DNA from: Proteus sp. FME41
GTDB taxonomy: Bacteria; Pseudomonadota; Gammaproteobacteria; Enterobacterales; Enterobacteriaceae
Assembly: GCF_014897315.1 (NCBI RefSeq)
Contig: NZ_JABUYL010000015.1
Location: 33,460 to 97,459, forward strand
Direction of reading: 5' to 3'
DNA: 64,000 nt
The notes under the pieces are model-generated. The model saw only the letters and a list, made by a program, of their open reading frames with translations, had not been told where the DNA came from and made no database searches. A program made the translations under genes and the position numbers. Below, one piece after another: positions 1 to 10,490 of the stretch; within the stretch, counting starts at the first letter, position 1; each line of letters starts with the position of its first letter.

Positions 1-852
1 CGTGAACGTTTACAATTTGAAAATCAAGCCTTGAGAAAAGAGTTGTTAGTTCGCAGTGGAGAAAGCCAGCTATTGGAGCAATTTAAGCAAGAGAATGCTC
101 GTTTACGAGAATTACTTGGTTCACCCCTTCGCCAAAATGAACAAATGACAGTGACACAAGTTCTGTCTGGTAATAGCACGCCCTATCGAGATCAAGTGGT
201 TATAGATAAAGGAACCAATGATGGCGTCTATGAAGGACAACCTGTTATTAGTGATAAAGGTGTCGTGGGTCAAGTTATTGCCGTAAGTGAACTTACCAGC
301 CGAGTACTATTAATTTGTGATACTTCCCATGCATTGCCTGTGCAAGTTTTACGTAATGATATTCGTGTTATTGCCTCTGGTGCAGGATGTTCAGATGATT
401 TATTGCTAGAAGCCTTACCCGCTAATATTGATATTCGGGTGGGGGATGTTTTAGTAACATCAGGACTTGGTGGGCGTTTTCCTGAAGGATATCCTGTTGG
501 CGTTGTCGCCTCCGTTAAAGTGGATAATCAACGTGCTTATTCGGTGATTAATGTACGACCTTCTGCCGAATTACAACGTTTACGCTATTTACTTTTATTA
601 TGGAATGCCTCTGATAAAACAGGTGAGCCACCTTTACCTTCTGAGGTTTATCACGCAGCCAATGAGCGCTTAATGCAACTGATGCCTCAAGTTTTACCTA
701 ATTATGAGCAAGCAGGTCCTCCGTTGCCTCGTTCTATGTCTCAAGAGCCATTAGAGAATACGAGAGGATCAAACAGTGGAACACCAGTACCACAAACGGC
801 GCCCACACCAACGAATACAACCCCGCAGCCTAGCTCAAGTAGAAATAGGTAG
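1..852 (+). CDS. mreC: Cell shape protein MreC, C-terminal part (5' end outside window)
   Basis: The reading frame is open from base 1, so the start and the N-terminal membrane segment lie upstream of the window. What remains is the coiled-coil end followed by the periplasmic beta-barrel part of MreC, with typical stretches such as [14 protein letters not shown] and [16 protein letters not shown]. The last ~60 residues are a low-complexity Pro/Thr/Ser/Asn tail. MreC is a bitopic inner-membrane protein that links the MreB filament to the cell-elongation synthases PBP2/RodA. mreD follows after 2 bp, so the usual mreBCD operon is inferred. Partial only because of the window edge. Confidence 0.95.
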   Translation, partial: RERLQFENQALRKELLVRSGESQLLEQFKQENARLRELLGSPLRQNEQMTVTQVLSGNSTPYRDQVVIDKGTNDGVYEGQPVISDKGVVGQVIAVSELTSRVLLICDTSHALPVQVLRNDIRVIASGAGCSDDLLLEALPANIDIRVGDVLVTSGLGGRFPEGYPVGVVASVKVDNQRAYSVINVRPSAELQRLRYLLLLWNASDKTGEPPLPSEVYHAANERLMQLMPQVLPNYEQAGPPLPRSMSQEPLENTRGSNSGTPVPQTAPTPTNTTPQPSSSRNR

Positions 853-854
853 TC

Positions 855-1346
855 ATGATGAATCCTTATCAAAGTCGTGGGCGTTGGATTGTTTGGCTCT
901 CTTTTCTTATCGCACTCGTTTTACAAATAATGCCGTGGCCAGAACAATTAGAAATATATCGACCTATTTGGCCCATGTTATTTCTTATTTATTGGATAAC
1001 GGCAATACCTCATCGTGTAAGTGTAGGAACTGCATTTATATTGGGTATGATTATGGATTTAGTCCAAGGAACAACCTTGGGAGTTAATGCTCTGGCCTAT
1101 ACTTTAGTGAGTTATGTTATTGCCTTTAAATATCAACTTTTTTGTAATTTAGCGCTATGGCAACAAGCGTTAGTGGTGATGTTAAGTGTGGTGGTGGTTG
1201 ATCTTGCTGTATTTTGGGCAGAATTTTTACTTTCACCGGTGACTTTTCACCCTCAAGTATTCTGGAATAGCCCAGTCAGTGGTATTCTTTGGCCATGGCT
1301 TTATTTTTTGCTTCGCAAAGTCCGTCACCAGTTTTCCGTTCACTAA
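855..1346 (+). CDS. mreD: Rod shape-determining membrane protein MreD
   Basis: This is a 163-residue, very hydrophobic protein with about five predicted membrane segments, close to the E. coli MreD length (162). It starts 2 bp after mreC, the standard position. MreD is an integral inner-membrane member of the elongasome; its exact molecular task is not settled. The start could be the first or the second of two consecutive ATG codons (855 or 858). Confidence 0.95.
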   Translation: MMNPYQSRGRWIVWLSFLIALVLQIMPWPEQLEIYRPIWPMLFLIYWITAIPHRVSVGTAFILGMIMDLVQGTTLGVNALAYTLVSYVIAFKYQLFCNLALWQQALVVMLSVVVVDLAVFWAEFLLSPVTFHPQVFWNSPVSGILWPWLYFLLRKVRHQFSVH

Positions 1347-1384
1347 GTTAATTGGCTCATGGCGGTTTTTTTTGCGTTACCGTC

Positions 1385-1987
1385 ATGAGGACATTATCTG
1401 TGACCACGATTTACCTTGCTTCCAGCTCACCAAGAAGACGTGAACTTCTCGCGTTATTAGATGTTGAATTTAGTATTATCACACCCGCAATTGATGAAAT
1501 TTGGCAACAAGGTGAATCCCCCGAAGATTATGTACTTCGCTTAGCAAAAGAAAAATCACAAGAAGGTGTGCGGCAAGCACCCTATGATTATCCTGTTTTA
1601 GGCTCTGATACCATAGTGGTTCATGAAGGTAATATTCTTGAAAAACCTCGTAATAAAACTCATGCCGCGAAAATCCTACGTGCACTTTCAGGTGCAACAC
1701 ATCAAGTGATGACCGCAATTGCAGTCTCTGATCGAACGCAGACATTGAGCCAATTAGTCGTTACACACGTCACTTTTAGAAAGATGACAGAGAGTGAGAT
1801 TAACGCGTATATTGAATCAGAAGAGCCAATGGATAAAGCGGGCGCTTACGGTATTCAAGGAAAAGGAGGCCGTTTTATTCAACGGATTGAGGGGAGTTAT
1901 CATGCTGTTGTCGGATTGCCTCTTGTTGAAACCGAAGCATTGATTGCTCAATTTTTATCTCTCGCTAATGAGAAGGAGATTTCATGA
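1385..1987 (+). CDS. yhdE: Maf-family nucleotide pyrophosphatase (dTTP/UTP type, YhdE)
   Basis: About 200 residues with the Maf signature near the N terminus (LASSSPRRRELL, residues 11-22), the catalytic Asp region GSDTIVV (D75) and the substrate loop DKAGAYGIQGKGG. Maf proteins hydrolyse non-canonical or modified nucleoside triphosphates; the YhdE subgroup acts on dTTP/UTP. The frame is open further upstream to a TTG at 1352, but the ATG at 1385 gives the family length (E. coli 197) and begins just before the conserved strand. The stop overlaps the rng start by 4 bp (ATGA), indicating translational coupling in the mre-maf-rng cluster. Confidence 0.93.
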   Translation: MRTLSVTTIYLASSSPRRRELLALLDVEFSIITPAIDEIWQQGESPEDYVLRLAKEKSQEGVRQAPYDYPVLGSDTIVVHEGNILEKPRNKTHAAKILRALSGATHQVMTAIAVSDRTQTLSQLVVTHVTFRKMTESEINAYIESEEPMDKAGAYGIQGKGGRFIQRIEGSYHAVVGLPLVETEALIAQFLSLANEKEIS

Positions 1988-3453
1988 CAGCAGAGCTATT
2001 AGTGAATGTGACGCCATCTGAAACTCGTGTTGCTTATATTCGAGGTGGCATACTTCAAGAAATTCATGTCGAACGAGAAGCTAAACGCGGTATCGTCGGA
2101 AACATCTACAAAGGTCGGGTGAGTCGTGTATTACCTGGGATGCAAGCTGCATTTATTGACATCGGGCTGGATAAAGCCGCTTTTTTACATGCTTCTGATA
2201 TTATGCCTCACACTGAATGCATTGCAGGTGAAGAACAAAAGAAATTTAATGTTCGTGATATTGCGCAATTAGTACACCAAGGGCAAGACTTAATAGTACA
2301 AGTGGTTAAAGATCCTCTGGGAACAAAAGGTGCGCGCCTTACCACTGATATTACCTTGCCTTCACGTTATTTAGTGTTTATGCCTGGTGCATCTCATGTC
2401 GGTGTTTCTCAACGTATTGAAAGTGAAAAAGAACGAGAACGTTTAAAACAATTAGTTGAAGAGTATTGCGATGAAAACGGTGGCTTTATTATTCGTACTG
2501 CCGCAGAAGGTGTGGGCGAGCAAGAAATTAAGCAAGATGCTGCTTTTCTTAAACGCTTATGGCATAAAATTATCGAGCGTAAAAAAAGAAACAAAACGCG
2601 AATTCAGATTTACGGTGAACTCGCTTTAGCGCAACGTATTTTACGTGATTTTGTCGGTTCTGAATTAGATAGCATACGTGTTGATTCAAACTTAACCTTC
2701 AATCAACTACAGGAATTTATTGGTGAGTATATTCCTGAATTAACCGCTAAACTTGAATTGCACCAAGGGAATCAACCTATTTTTGATCTCTATGGCGTTG
2801 AAAATGAAATTCAACGCGCCTTAGAGCGTAAAGTTGAATTAAAATCAGGTGGTTATCTGATTATCGATCAAACCGAGGCCATGACCACCATTGATATTAA
2901 TACAGGTGCCTTTGTTGGGCATCGAAATTTAGAAGAAACTATATTTAATACCAATATTGAAGCTAGCCAAGCGATTGCTCGTCAATTACGGTTACGTAAC
3001 TTAGGCGGTATCATTATTATTGATTTTATTGATATGAATAATGATGAACATAAACGCAGGGTATTAGCATCACTGGAGCAAGCACTGAGTAAAGACAGAG
3101 TAAAAACGACCATTAACGGTTTTTCTCAATTAGGCTTAGTGGAAATGACGCGCAAAAGAACGCGAGAAAGCCTCGAACATGTACTTTGTGATGACTGCCC
3201 AGCTTGCCAAGGGCGAGGTACGGTAAAATCAGTTGAAACCGTCTGTTATGAGATTTTACGTGAGATAGTCCGTGTACATAAAACCATTGATGCGGATCGC
3301 TTTTTAGTTTATGCCTCTTCTGCCGTTTCTGAGGCATTAAAAGGTGATGAATCTCACGCATTAGCAGAGGTTGAAATTTTTGTGGGTAAACAAGTTAAAG
3401 TGCAAACTGAGCTACTCTATAGTCAGGAGCAATTTGATGTGGTGATGATGTAA
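1984..3453 (+). CDS. rng: Ribonuclease G
   Basis: 489 residues, exactly the E. coli RNase G length. An S1 RNA-binding region lies at about 36-125. The catalytic Asp pair of the RNase E/G family is D304 (TTIDINTG) and D347 (IIIIDFID), and the Zn-link CPxC is C405/C408. It lacks the long C-terminal degradosome scaffold of RNase E, which separates it from rne. The enzyme trims the 5' end of 16S rRNA and helps turn over some mRNAs. The ATG overlaps the maf stop. Confidence 0.97.
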   Translation: MTAELLVNVTPSETRVAYIRGGILQEIHVEREAKRGIVGNIYKGRVSRVLPGMQAAFIDIGLDKAAFLHASDIMPHTECIAGEEQKKFNVRDIAQLVHQGQDLIVQVVKDPLGTKGARLTTDITLPSRYLVFMPGASHVGVSQRIESEKERERLKQLVEEYCDENGGFIIRTAAEGVGEQEIKQDAAFLKRLWHKIIERKKRNKTRIQIYGELALAQRILRDFVGSELDSIRVDSNLTFNQLQEFIGEYIPELTAKLELHQGNQPIFDLYGVENEIQRALERKVELKSGGYLIIDQTEAMTTIDINTGAFVGHRNLEETIFNTNIEASQAIARQLRLRNLGGIIIIDFIDMNNDEHKRRVLASLEQALSKDRVKTTINGFSQLGLVEMTRKRTRESLEHVLCDDCPACQGRGTVKSVETVCYEILREIVRVHKTIDADRFLVYASSAVSEALKGDESHALAEVEIFVGKQVKVQTELLYSQEQFDVVMM

Positions 3454-3498
3454 TGGATTCGCCTTCCTAATGAATATGATGGCAGAAAGGAGACAAAA

Positions 3499-6400
3499 AT
3501 GAAGCGGCTATCTAAATATCTGTTGATCGTAACAGTTTTTTGCCTCATCGTTTTTGCCTTGGTATTAAGTGGATTTCGCTACTTTCTGCCTCGTTTAGAT
3601 AATTACCGCCCTGAAATAGAAACGTACTTAACAAAGCAACTCAATAGCCCTGTTTCAATGACAAAAATGAATGGGGAATGGCAAAATTTTGGCCCCGATA
3701 TTCAAGTAGAAGGGCTACGTATCAATAATAGTGATGTGGATGTCACCGCAGAAAAAGTGACTTTTTCTTTTGATGTTTGGCGCTCATTATTCACTTTTCG
3801 CCTTCATTTTCGTGAGCTCACCTTTGAACAGCTATATGTCAATTACCAACGTCCTATTTTTACGGGACAAAGTGGTGATATTAGCTTAACTGAGCCTGAT
3901 GATATTTCTTCTCTTTTCCTCGAACAGTTTGATCGCTTTAAACTGGTTGAAAGCCGTTTCGTCTTTTTAACACCATCAGGGGATACCAGTACATTACATG
4001 TGCCAGAATTAATGTGGTTAAATCAAGGAAATCGACACAGAGCCCAAGGCGAAGTCACCCTTGATACGCCCATTAACCATTATGGTGGATTAAAAGTACG
4101 CCTTGATCTCTATACCACGGATGCCGGACTAATTGATAACGGTAACGTCTTTCTTACGGCTGATGACGTTGATATTTCACCTTGGCTTAGCCAGTGGGTA
4201 AAAAAGAATAGTGGATTAGGTGAAGCCAAAGCCAGTTTATCGAATTGGATTGAAATTACTCAAGGGCGTATCACTGGTAGTCAGTTACAAATTCATCAGG
4301 GTGAAATGGATTGGAGTACTGAGGGTACATCTCATGCGCTAAAAGTTGAAGATTTAATTTTACGAATGAGAAGGCAAGAAAATGGCTGGCTTGCTGATAT
4401 TCCTTATACCCGAAAAATTACGATGGATGGTGAAGAATGGCCAGATGGCTATTTAGCCGTTCTTTATCAACCGAAAGAAAAACAACATGATGAAGCATGG
4501 CGTATTCGCGCTAAAAATATCGAGCTCGACAGACTGTATTCGGTATTACCATTGTTTTCTTTTTTAACCCCTGATTTTGTTCGTCAGTGGCAGTATCGCC
4601 AATTTTCTGGTGTGGTTAATGATTTTGCCTTAGATCTCACTCCTGAGCATTTTGAGCAAAGCGCAATTAACCTCTCTTGGGAAAATGTGGGTTGGAAGCG
4701 TTGGCAAGAGATCCCTTCAGTACAACATTTCAGTGGGCAACTAAAAGGGAGTCTGCCGCAGGGTGAACTGAGTTTTACCTTAGCAAATAGTGAAATAGAC
4801 ACAGGCGAATTATTTAAAGCACCACTGAATATTGAAAAAGGGAAAGGCGCAATTTATTGGACTTATTCTGGAGATAATTTATCGCTTTGGAGTGAGGGGT
4901 TAGATATTCAAGCGACATCAGCATGGGTCGCGGGTGATTTTCGTTATGAGAAACAAGGTGAAGATCAGCGACTTTCTATACTCTCTGGCGTAAGAGTTAC
5001 CCATGCAGGAGATGCATGGCGTTATCTACCAGAGGAGTACGTTGGCAAAGAACTGACACAATATCTCTCGGAGGCGATTATTGCGGGTAATATCGACAAT
5101 GGAACTTTTGTTTTCGATGGTAACCCTGCCGATTTCCCTTTTGATAACCATAAAGGAAGATTCCAAGTTTATGCACCTGTTAAACATGCCACCTTTAAAT
5201 TTGATAGTGAATGGCCCGCATTATTTGATCTCAATATTAATCTAGATTTTAAAAATGATGGTTTATGGATGTCTTCTGAGCAGGCGAAAGTGGGTAAAGC
5301 AACCGCCACTAATTTAAGCGCTGTGATTGAGAGTTATCGACAAGAAAAGATCGTCATTAATGCAGCGGTTCAAGCCACAGGTGACGAGCTGAAAGAGTAT
5401 TTCTTAGATTCTCAAATGGTGAGTATTGGTCATACACTTGAAGAGCTTAAAGTCGCAGGGAAAATTAACGGTACATTGAAATTAGATATTCCTTTTGGCG
5501 GTAAAGATGTGGTTGCTTCAGGTGAGATAAATTTAAAAAACAATGATGTCACATTGAATTTTATGGATACCACTTTAAACGGTGTCACAGGGCAATTCCG
5601 TTATCATAACGACAAGCTTGAAAGTGACATATTCACCGCTAATTGGTTTGGGCAACCACTCGCCTTTTCATTTAAAAGTCATAATGCTACAGATAATTAT
5701 CAAGTGGATGTTAGCTTAAAAGGCCAGTGGGATATTCAAAAAATTCAAGGGTTACCTAGCGATATTCAACGCTTATTTAGGGGTGTTTTTCCTTGGAATG
5801 GTAGCGTGAATGTTACGATCCCAGAAAAAGGCGATGTTGATTATCAAGTTGATTTAACTGGAAATATTAATGCGTTAATCAGCAAATTGACAGCACCTGA
5901 AACACAGGATTTAAAAAATTCACCGCCTATTATAATTTCTGCAATAGGTAACAGCGAAACCTTAACGGTGAATGCAAATGCTGAAAAACAGTGGGAACTT
6001 AATAGCCAATGGGCGTTAGGTAAACAACTCCGTTTATTACAAGGTAACCTTGTTTCCTCTTCTGTAAAATTACCTGAATTGAATTCACAACAACGTTTAA
6101 CGCTTGATCTTAAAGGATTAGACGGTGATAAATGGCTACCAACATTAATGGCTTTTTCATCATTAACGCCCTCTGAAAATAACGTCAGTTTTCCTGATAA
6201 TGTGCATATCAGTTTACCTGACTTAAATTTTGCTGGGCAAAAATGGAATAACCCACAAACGGAAATTATGCGTGTTGATGAAGGCGTAAAACTCGCTTTT
6301 TCAGGCAGTGAATTACGGGGAGATGTGTTTATTCCTACAACGTCAGCACCTTGGCAAGTCAATATTAACTACCTCTATTTTAATGGTGTCGCGTCTTCTC

Positions 6401-7299
6401 AGGAAGAAAAACCATTAAAAATGGCAAATATTTCTGATCCCAATGCATTAAAATTTTCAGTAAAAAATATTCCGTCTATTGATTTTGAATGTCGAGAATG
6501 TTGGGTGAATGGTTTACTTTTAGGGCAAATTCAAGGTTCATTAAAACAAAATAATGGCACGTTATTTTTAACGGACGGTAAATTAGAAAATAGCAGTGGT
6601 ACGCTTCAGGTTAAAGGTGAATGGTCTGAAGATATGGCTGGAAATAACATCACAACACTAATGGGTAAGCTAAAAGCCGATGAAATTGATGAAATGGCCG
6701 CTTACTTTGGGTATATCGTTCCTATTTTACAATCCCCTCTTTCTGCTGATTTTTCATTACAATGGCATAATACGCCGTGGAACTTTGATCTCGCGACCTT
6801 AAATGGTGATATCAGATCGACTTTAGGTAAAGGGCGTATAGAAAAAGTCGATGTGGGGCAAGCTGGTAAATTATTGCGTCTTGTGAGTTTTGATGCACTT
6901 TTACGTAAATTGCAGTTTGATTTTAGAGATACTTTCAGCGAGCATTTTGAATATGATTCGATTAAAAGTGAAATTACGATTAATCAAGGTATTATGAATG
7001 CAGAGAGTGTTCGTGTTGATGGTGTTATTGCTGATATAGCAATAAGTGGGAAAATTAATTTACTTGAACGTAAAATGGACCTACAAGTTGTAGTAACCCC
7101 TGAAATTTCAGCTACAGTGGGTGTTGCTACCGCATTTGCTATAAACCCAATTGCAGGTGCTGCAGTGTTTGCGGCATCAAAGGTTCTGGGGCCACTTTGG
7201 AGTAAGATTTCAGTTATCCGTTATCATGTGACCGGAACTATGGAACAACCCAAAATTGACGAAGTACTGCGTCAGCTTAAGGAGAATCAGGCGTTATGA
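3499..7299 (+). CDS. yhdP: AsmA-like intermembrane lipid-transport protein YhdP
   Basis: 1266 residues, the same length as E. coli YhdP. One N-terminal membrane helix (about residues 7-29) is followed by a very long periplasmic region of repeated beta-strand (AsmA/TamB/Vps13-like) units, and the last ~120 residues are a conserved hydrophobic module (ATAFAINPIAGAAVFAASKV). Family knowledge: YhdP, TamB and YdbH are bridge-like proteins redundantly needed to carry phospholipid from inner to outer membrane. A Shine-Dalgarno GAAAGGAG lies just before the ATG. The stop overlaps the next gene by 4 bp. Confidence 0.95.
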   Translation: MKRLSKYLLIVTVFCLIVFALVLSGFRYFLPRLDNYRPEIETYLTKQLNSPVSMTKMNGEWQNFGPDIQVEGLRINNSDVDVTAEKVTFSFDVWRSLFTFRLHFRELTFEQLYVNYQRPIFTGQSGDISLTEPDDISSLFLEQFDRFKLVESRFVFLTPSGDTSTLHVPELMWLNQGNRHRAQGEVTLDTPINHYGGLKVRLDLYTTDAGLIDNGNVFLTADDVDISPWLSQWVKKNSGLGEAKASLSNWIEITQGRITGSQLQIHQGEMDWSTEGTSHALKVEDLILRMRRQENGWLADIPYTRKITMDGEEWPDGYLAVLYQPKEKQHDEAWRIRAKNIELDRLYSVLPLFSFLTPDFVRQWQYRQFSGVVNDFALDLTPEHFEQSAINLSWENVGWKRWQEIPSVQHFSGQLKGSLPQGELSFTLANSEIDTGELFKAPLNIEKGKGAIYWTYSGDNLSLWSEGLDIQATSAWVAGDFRYEKQGEDQRLSILSGVRVTHAGDAWRYLPEEYVGKELTQYLSEAIIAGNIDNGTFVFDGNPADFPFDNHKGRFQVYAPVKHATFKFDSEWPALFDLNINLDFKNDGLWMSSEQAKVGKATATNLSAVIESYRQEKIVINAAVQATGDELKEYFLDSQMVSIGHTLEELKVAGKINGTLKLDIPFGGKDVVASGEINLKNNDVTLNFMDTTLNGVTGQFRYHNDKLESDIFTANWFGQPLAFSFKSHNATDNYQVDVSLKGQWDIQKIQGLPSDIQRLFRGVFPWNGSVNVTIPEKGDVDYQVDLTGNINALISKLTAPETQDLKNSPPIIISAIGNSETLTVNANAEKQWELNSQWALGKQLRLLQGNLVSSSVKLPELNSQQRLTLDLKGLDGDKWLPTLMAFSSLTPSENNVSFPDNVHISLPDLNFAGQKWNNPQTEIMRVDEGVKLAFSGSELRGDVFIPTTSAPWQVNINYLYFNGVASSQEEKPLKMANISDPNALKFSVKNIPSIDFECRECWVNGLLLGQIQGSLKQNNGTLFLTDGKLENSSGTLQVKGEWSEDMAGNNITTLMGKLKADEIDEMAAYFGYIVPILQSPLSADFSLQWHNTPWNFDLATLNGDIRSTLGKGRIEKVDVGQAGKLLRLVSFDALLRKLQFDFRDTFSEHFEYDSIKSEITINQGIMNAESVRVDGVIADIAISGKINLLERKMDLQVVVTPEISATVGVATAFAINPIAGAAVFAASKVLGPLWSKISVIRYHVTGTMEQPKIDEVLRQLKENQAL

Positions 7300-8156
7300 A
7301 AAAAGTTAATGTCGCACTTTTGCAACTTTGTAGCGGAAAAAATACAAAAAATAATCTGGCGCAAATAGAGCAACAGATTAAGCAATTACCCGATTCAGTA
7401 AAGCTGGTACTCACACCTGAAAATGCGTTACTTTTTTCGAACGCTAAAGATTATCATAAACACGCTGAAATTCAGGGTGATGGGCCATTACAAAATGCGA
7501 TTGCTAAAATGGCTCAGCGCTACAAAGTGTGGATCTTAGTGGGTTCTATGCCATTGATTAGCCGAGACTCCCCTGAACAAATTACTAGCAGTAGCTTAGT
7601 ATTTGATGATGAAGGAGTGATCCGTGCTCGTTATGACAAAATCCATATGTTTGATGTCAGTATTGATGATGAGCAAGGCGAATATAATGAGTCTTCTATT
7701 TATCAGCGTGGTGAACGTCTAACGGTGGTTGATACCCCTGTGGGTAAGCTAGGTTTAACTATCTGTTACGATTTACGTTTTCCTGGTATTTTCCAAGCAT
7801 TAAGAGAGAAAGGGGCTGAAATAATCTCTGTGCCTGCCGCTTTTACGCGTTTAACCGGAAAAGCACACTGGGAGCCTTTATTACGTGCACGTGCAATTGA
7901 GAATCAGTGTATTATCTTAGCGCCTGCACAAGTGGGTACGCATGATACGCGCCGAACTTGGGGCCATACTATGGCTATTGATGGTTGGGGGAAAGTCTTG
8001 AAAAAGAACCCTGATGCCGTTAGTGCGCTAACACTGAATGTTGGTGTCGAGAGTTTACACGGTATGCGTGAACAGATACGGGTTGTGAAACATAATCGTT
8101 TTCGCCCAAAACTGACCCACTTAATCAAAAAAGTTAAGGATAAAGAAGAATTATGA
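7296..8156 (+). CDS. Carbon-nitrogen hydrolase (nitrilase superfamily, Nit/deaminated-glutathione amidase-like)
   Basis: 286 residues with the complete nitrilase-superfamily triad: E42 (TPENALLF), K115 (YDKIHMFDV) and C157 ([10 protein letters not shown]). The DKIHMFDV and CYDLRFP motifs match the Nit1/YbeM branch, which repairs deaminated glutathione, so that is the likely role; the substrate is not proven by sequence. It overlaps yhdP upstream and tldD downstream by 4 bp each, so all three should be co-translated. E. coli lacks a gene here between yhdP and tldD, while several other gammaproteobacteria have one. Confidence 0.88.
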   Translation: MKKVNVALLQLCSGKNTKNNLAQIEQQIKQLPDSVKLVLTPENALLFSNAKDYHKHAEIQGDGPLQNAIAKMAQRYKVWILVGSMPLISRDSPEQITSSSLVFDDEGVIRARYDKIHMFDVSIDDEQGEYNESSIYQRGERLTVVDTPVGKLGLTICYDLRFPGIFQALREKGAEIISVPAAFTRLTGKAHWEPLLRARAIENQCIILAPAQVGTHDTRRTWGHTMAIDGWGKVLKKNPDAVSALTLNVGVESLHGMREQIRVVKHNRFRPKLTHLIKKVKDKEEL

Positions 8157-9598
8157 GTTTAGCTGTTGTCAGCGAAAGTCTGTTGGAAGCAAACAACCTT
8201 AGTTTAGATGATTTAGCATCAACACTAGAGCAGCTTGCACAGCGTCAAATTGATTATGGTGATCTTTATTTTCAATCAAGTTACCACGAAGCTTGGATAC
8301 TTGATGATCAGATTATTAAAGATGGCTCCTACAATATAGACCAAGGTGTTGGTGTTAGAGCAATTTATGGTGAAAAAACCGGTTTTGCTTATGCCGACCA
8401 ATTAACGCTTAATGCACTTAATCAAAGTGCGCATGCTGCGCGAAGTATTGTTCAGGCTAAAGGTAATGGTCATATCCATACGTTAGGCGCTATTCAACAT
8501 TCTCCGCTATACAGCTTAAACGATCCATTACAAAGTCTTTCTCGTGAAGAGAAGATCGCGCTATTACATGAAGTGGATAAAGCCGCTCGTGCCGAAGATA
8601 AGCGTGTTAAACAAGTAAATGCATCACTCACCGGCGTTTATGAACATATTTTGGTCGCTGCAACCGACGGTACTTTAGCCGCCGATGTGCGTCCTTTAGT
8701 TCGTCTTTCTGTCAGCGTTCTAGTAGAGGAAGACGGCAAACGTGAACGCGGTGCAAGTGGAGGCGGTGGTCGTTTTGGTTATGATTACTTCTTAACAAAA
8801 GTAGAGGGCGAAAGCCACGCAATTACGTATGCACGTGAAGCAGTACGAATGGCATTAGTGAATTTATCCGCCATTGCAGCGCCTGCGGGAACAATGCCAG
8901 TGGTCTTAGGTGCTGGATGGCCAGGTGTGTTATTACATGAAGCGGTTGGACATGGTTTAGAAGGTGATTTTAATCGCCGTGAAACCTCCGTATTCTCTGG
9001 ACGTATTGGCGAGAGCGTTACTTCTGAGCTTTGTACTATTGTTGATGATGGTACTATTGAAGGTCGTCGCGGTTCTGTTGCTATCGATGATGAAGGTGTG
9101 CCCGGTCAATATAATGTACTCATTGAAAACGGCATCTTAAAAGGCTATATGCAAGATAAGATGAACGCCCGTTTAATGGGAGTGGCACCAACTGGAAATG
9201 GTCGCCGTGAGTCTTATGCTCATCTTCCTATGCCTCGTATGACAAACACTTACATGTTAGCAGGCAAATCATCACCTGAAGAGATTATTGCTAGTGTTGA
9301 ACGTGGTATTTACGCGCCAAACTTTGGTGGTGGTCAGGTTGATATCACATCGGGTAAATTTGTTTTCTCAACCTCAGAAGCTTATTTAATCGAGAATGGT
9401 AAAATAACGAAACCAATAAAAGGGGCAACGTTGATTGGTTCAGGTATTGAAGCCATGCAACAAGTCTCTATGGTGGGTAATGATCTGGCTTTAGATAAAG
9501 GTGTCGGGGTGTGTGGTAAAGAAGGCCAAAGCCTGCCTGTAGGCGTGGGGCAACCGACCTTGAAGATTGATAAGATCACCGTAGGTGGCACTGCGTAA
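8153..9598 (+). CDS. tldD: Metalloprotease TldD
   Basis: 481 residues (E. coli 481) with the TldD zinc motif HExxxH at H262-E263-H267 ([13 protein letters not shown]). TldD forms a heterodimer with TldE (PmbA), threads unfolded peptides and is known for microcin B17 maturation and CcdA antitoxin degradation. The partner pmbA is only 1.7 kb downstream here. The start overlaps the amidase stop by 4 bp, and a clear terminator follows. Confidence 0.97.
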   Translation: MSLAVVSESLLEANNLSLDDLASTLEQLAQRQIDYGDLYFQSSYHEAWILDDQIIKDGSYNIDQGVGVRAIYGEKTGFAYADQLTLNALNQSAHAARSIVQAKGNGHIHTLGAIQHSPLYSLNDPLQSLSREEKIALLHEVDKAARAEDKRVKQVNASLTGVYEHILVAATDGTLAADVRPLVRLSVSVLVEEDGKRERGASGGGGRFGYDYFLTKVEGESHAITYAREAVRMALVNLSAIAAPAGTMPVVLGAGWPGVLLHEAVGHGLEGDFNRRETSVFSGRIGESVTSELCTIVDDGTIEGRRGSVAIDDEGVPGQYNVLIENGILKGYMQDKMNARLMGVAPTGNGRRESYAHLPMPRMTNTYMLAGKSSPEEIIASVERGIYAPNFGGGQVDITSGKFVFSTSEAYLIENGKITKPIKGATLIGSGIEAMQQVSMVGNDLALDKGVGVCGKEGQSLPVGVGQPTLKIDKITVGGTA

Positions 9599-9631
9599 TT
9601 ATTGCTATCGTTGTTTATATATACTGATTAG

Positions 9632-9657
9632 ACTCCATCTTTTGATGGAGTTTTTTA
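9632..9657 (+). terminator. Rho-independent terminator after tldD
   Basis: Perfect stem ACTCCATC / GATGGAGT with a TTTT loop, followed by six T residues. It ends the yhdP-amidase-tldD transcription unit and separates it from the barnase gene. Confidence 0.9.
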
Positions 9658-9684
9658 TCTTAACCACAGTAAAGGTGCTCATTT

Positions 9685-10185
9685 ATGGGTAAACGTTTAT
9701 TACCCGTTATTATCGTAGTCGTTGTTTTATTTGGCGTGCTTTATCAAGGTTTACTTCCTGAAAAAAAAGCGCCTGTAGCTTCATCTTCCACGCCTGTTCC
9801 GACCCAACCAAGCAACAACGTCAATCAATCTGCACAAATTTCATTATCTATTGATGAAAAAACACAAGCCAATACAGTGGCTAACTATTTACAACGTCAT
9901 CAACAGCTACCAGATTTCTATCTCACCAAAAAAGAAGCGAGAGAAAATGGCTGGAATGCAAAAACAGGTAATTTATGTGAAGTGTTACCAGGAAGGGCTA
10001 TCGGTGGCGATCGCTTTATGAATCGCGAAAAACAGTTACCTGAAGAGGCAAAACGCCAATGGTATGAAGCGGATGTAAATTATCGGTGTGGTCATCGAGG
10101 TAGCGACAGATTACTTTATTCAAATGATGGGCTGATTTATGTCACTACGGATCATTACCGCACAATGACGAAGGTTGAACCTTAA
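9685..10185 (+). CDS. Membrane-anchored barnase-type ribonuclease (N1/T1 family)
   Basis: 166 residues. Residues ~5-23 form one hydrophobic helix after a short MGKR cytosolic start (signal anchor or signal peptide). A Pro/Ser/Asn-rich linker follows (about 30-50), then a domain that matches Bacillus barnase almost throughout (LPDFYLTKKEA, GRAIGGDRF, EADVNYRCGHRGSDRLLYS, TTDHYRTMTK). All barnase active-site residues are present: E128 (E73), R138 (R83), R142 (R87), H157 (H102). C98 and C135 are absent in barnase and could form a disulfide in the periplasm. The predicted topology puts the nuclease outside the cytoplasm. The stop overlaps the barstar start by one base (TAATG). Confidence 0.88.
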   Translation: MGKRLLPVIIVVVVLFGVLYQGLLPEKKAPVASSSTPVPTQPSNNVNQSAQISLSIDEKTQANTVANYLQRHQQLPDFYLTKKEARENGWNAKTGNLCEVLPGRAIGGDRFMNREKQLPEEAKRQWYEADVNYRCGHRGSDRLLYSNDGLIYVTTDHYRTMTKVEP

Positions 10186-10490
10186 TGAAACAGGTCATCT
10201 TTGATTTTAAAACACTGGCAGATAAAAACGCTTTTTATCACGATTTTGCACTGAAATTTCAGCTAGATGATCATTTTGGTAATAACTTAGATGCCTTATG
10301 GGATGTGCTAATGGGCGAAATCGAATTACCCGTGAATATTATTTTTAAGCATCTGCCTCACCATTCTAGTGACTTTCAGCCTTTGGTCGAATTAATGCAA
10401 GAAGCACAAAATGAGCTGGGTAAAACTTTACTCTGCTTTAGTTGTGAGCATAAAAATCAAAAGACATTAAATGTAGAGAGTGACACCTGA
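10185..10490 (+). CDS. Barstar-family RNase inhibitor
   Basis: 101 residues with the barstar layout: beta strand MKQVIFDF, helix, DHFGNNLDALWDVL (the barnase-binding helix with its acidic residues), and a later strand ending near residue 85. It is coupled to the barnase gene by TAATG, so toxin and inhibitor are translated together. Barstar plugs the RNase active site. It has no signal peptide, so it protects the cytoplasm before export or against re-entry. E. coli keeps a lone barstar homologue (YhcO) near the equivalent locus. Confidence 0.88.
   Translation: MKQVIFDFKTLADKNAFYHDFALKFQLDDHFGNNLDALWDVLMGEIELPVNIIFKHLPHHSSDFQPLVELMQEAQNELGKTLLCFSCEHKNQKTLNVESDT

Noticed and set aside
5844..6362. 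172-codon open frame on the minus strand
   Set aside because: It lies wholly inside yhdP, antisense, without a ribosome site or family-like pattern; yhdP itself is clearly coding.
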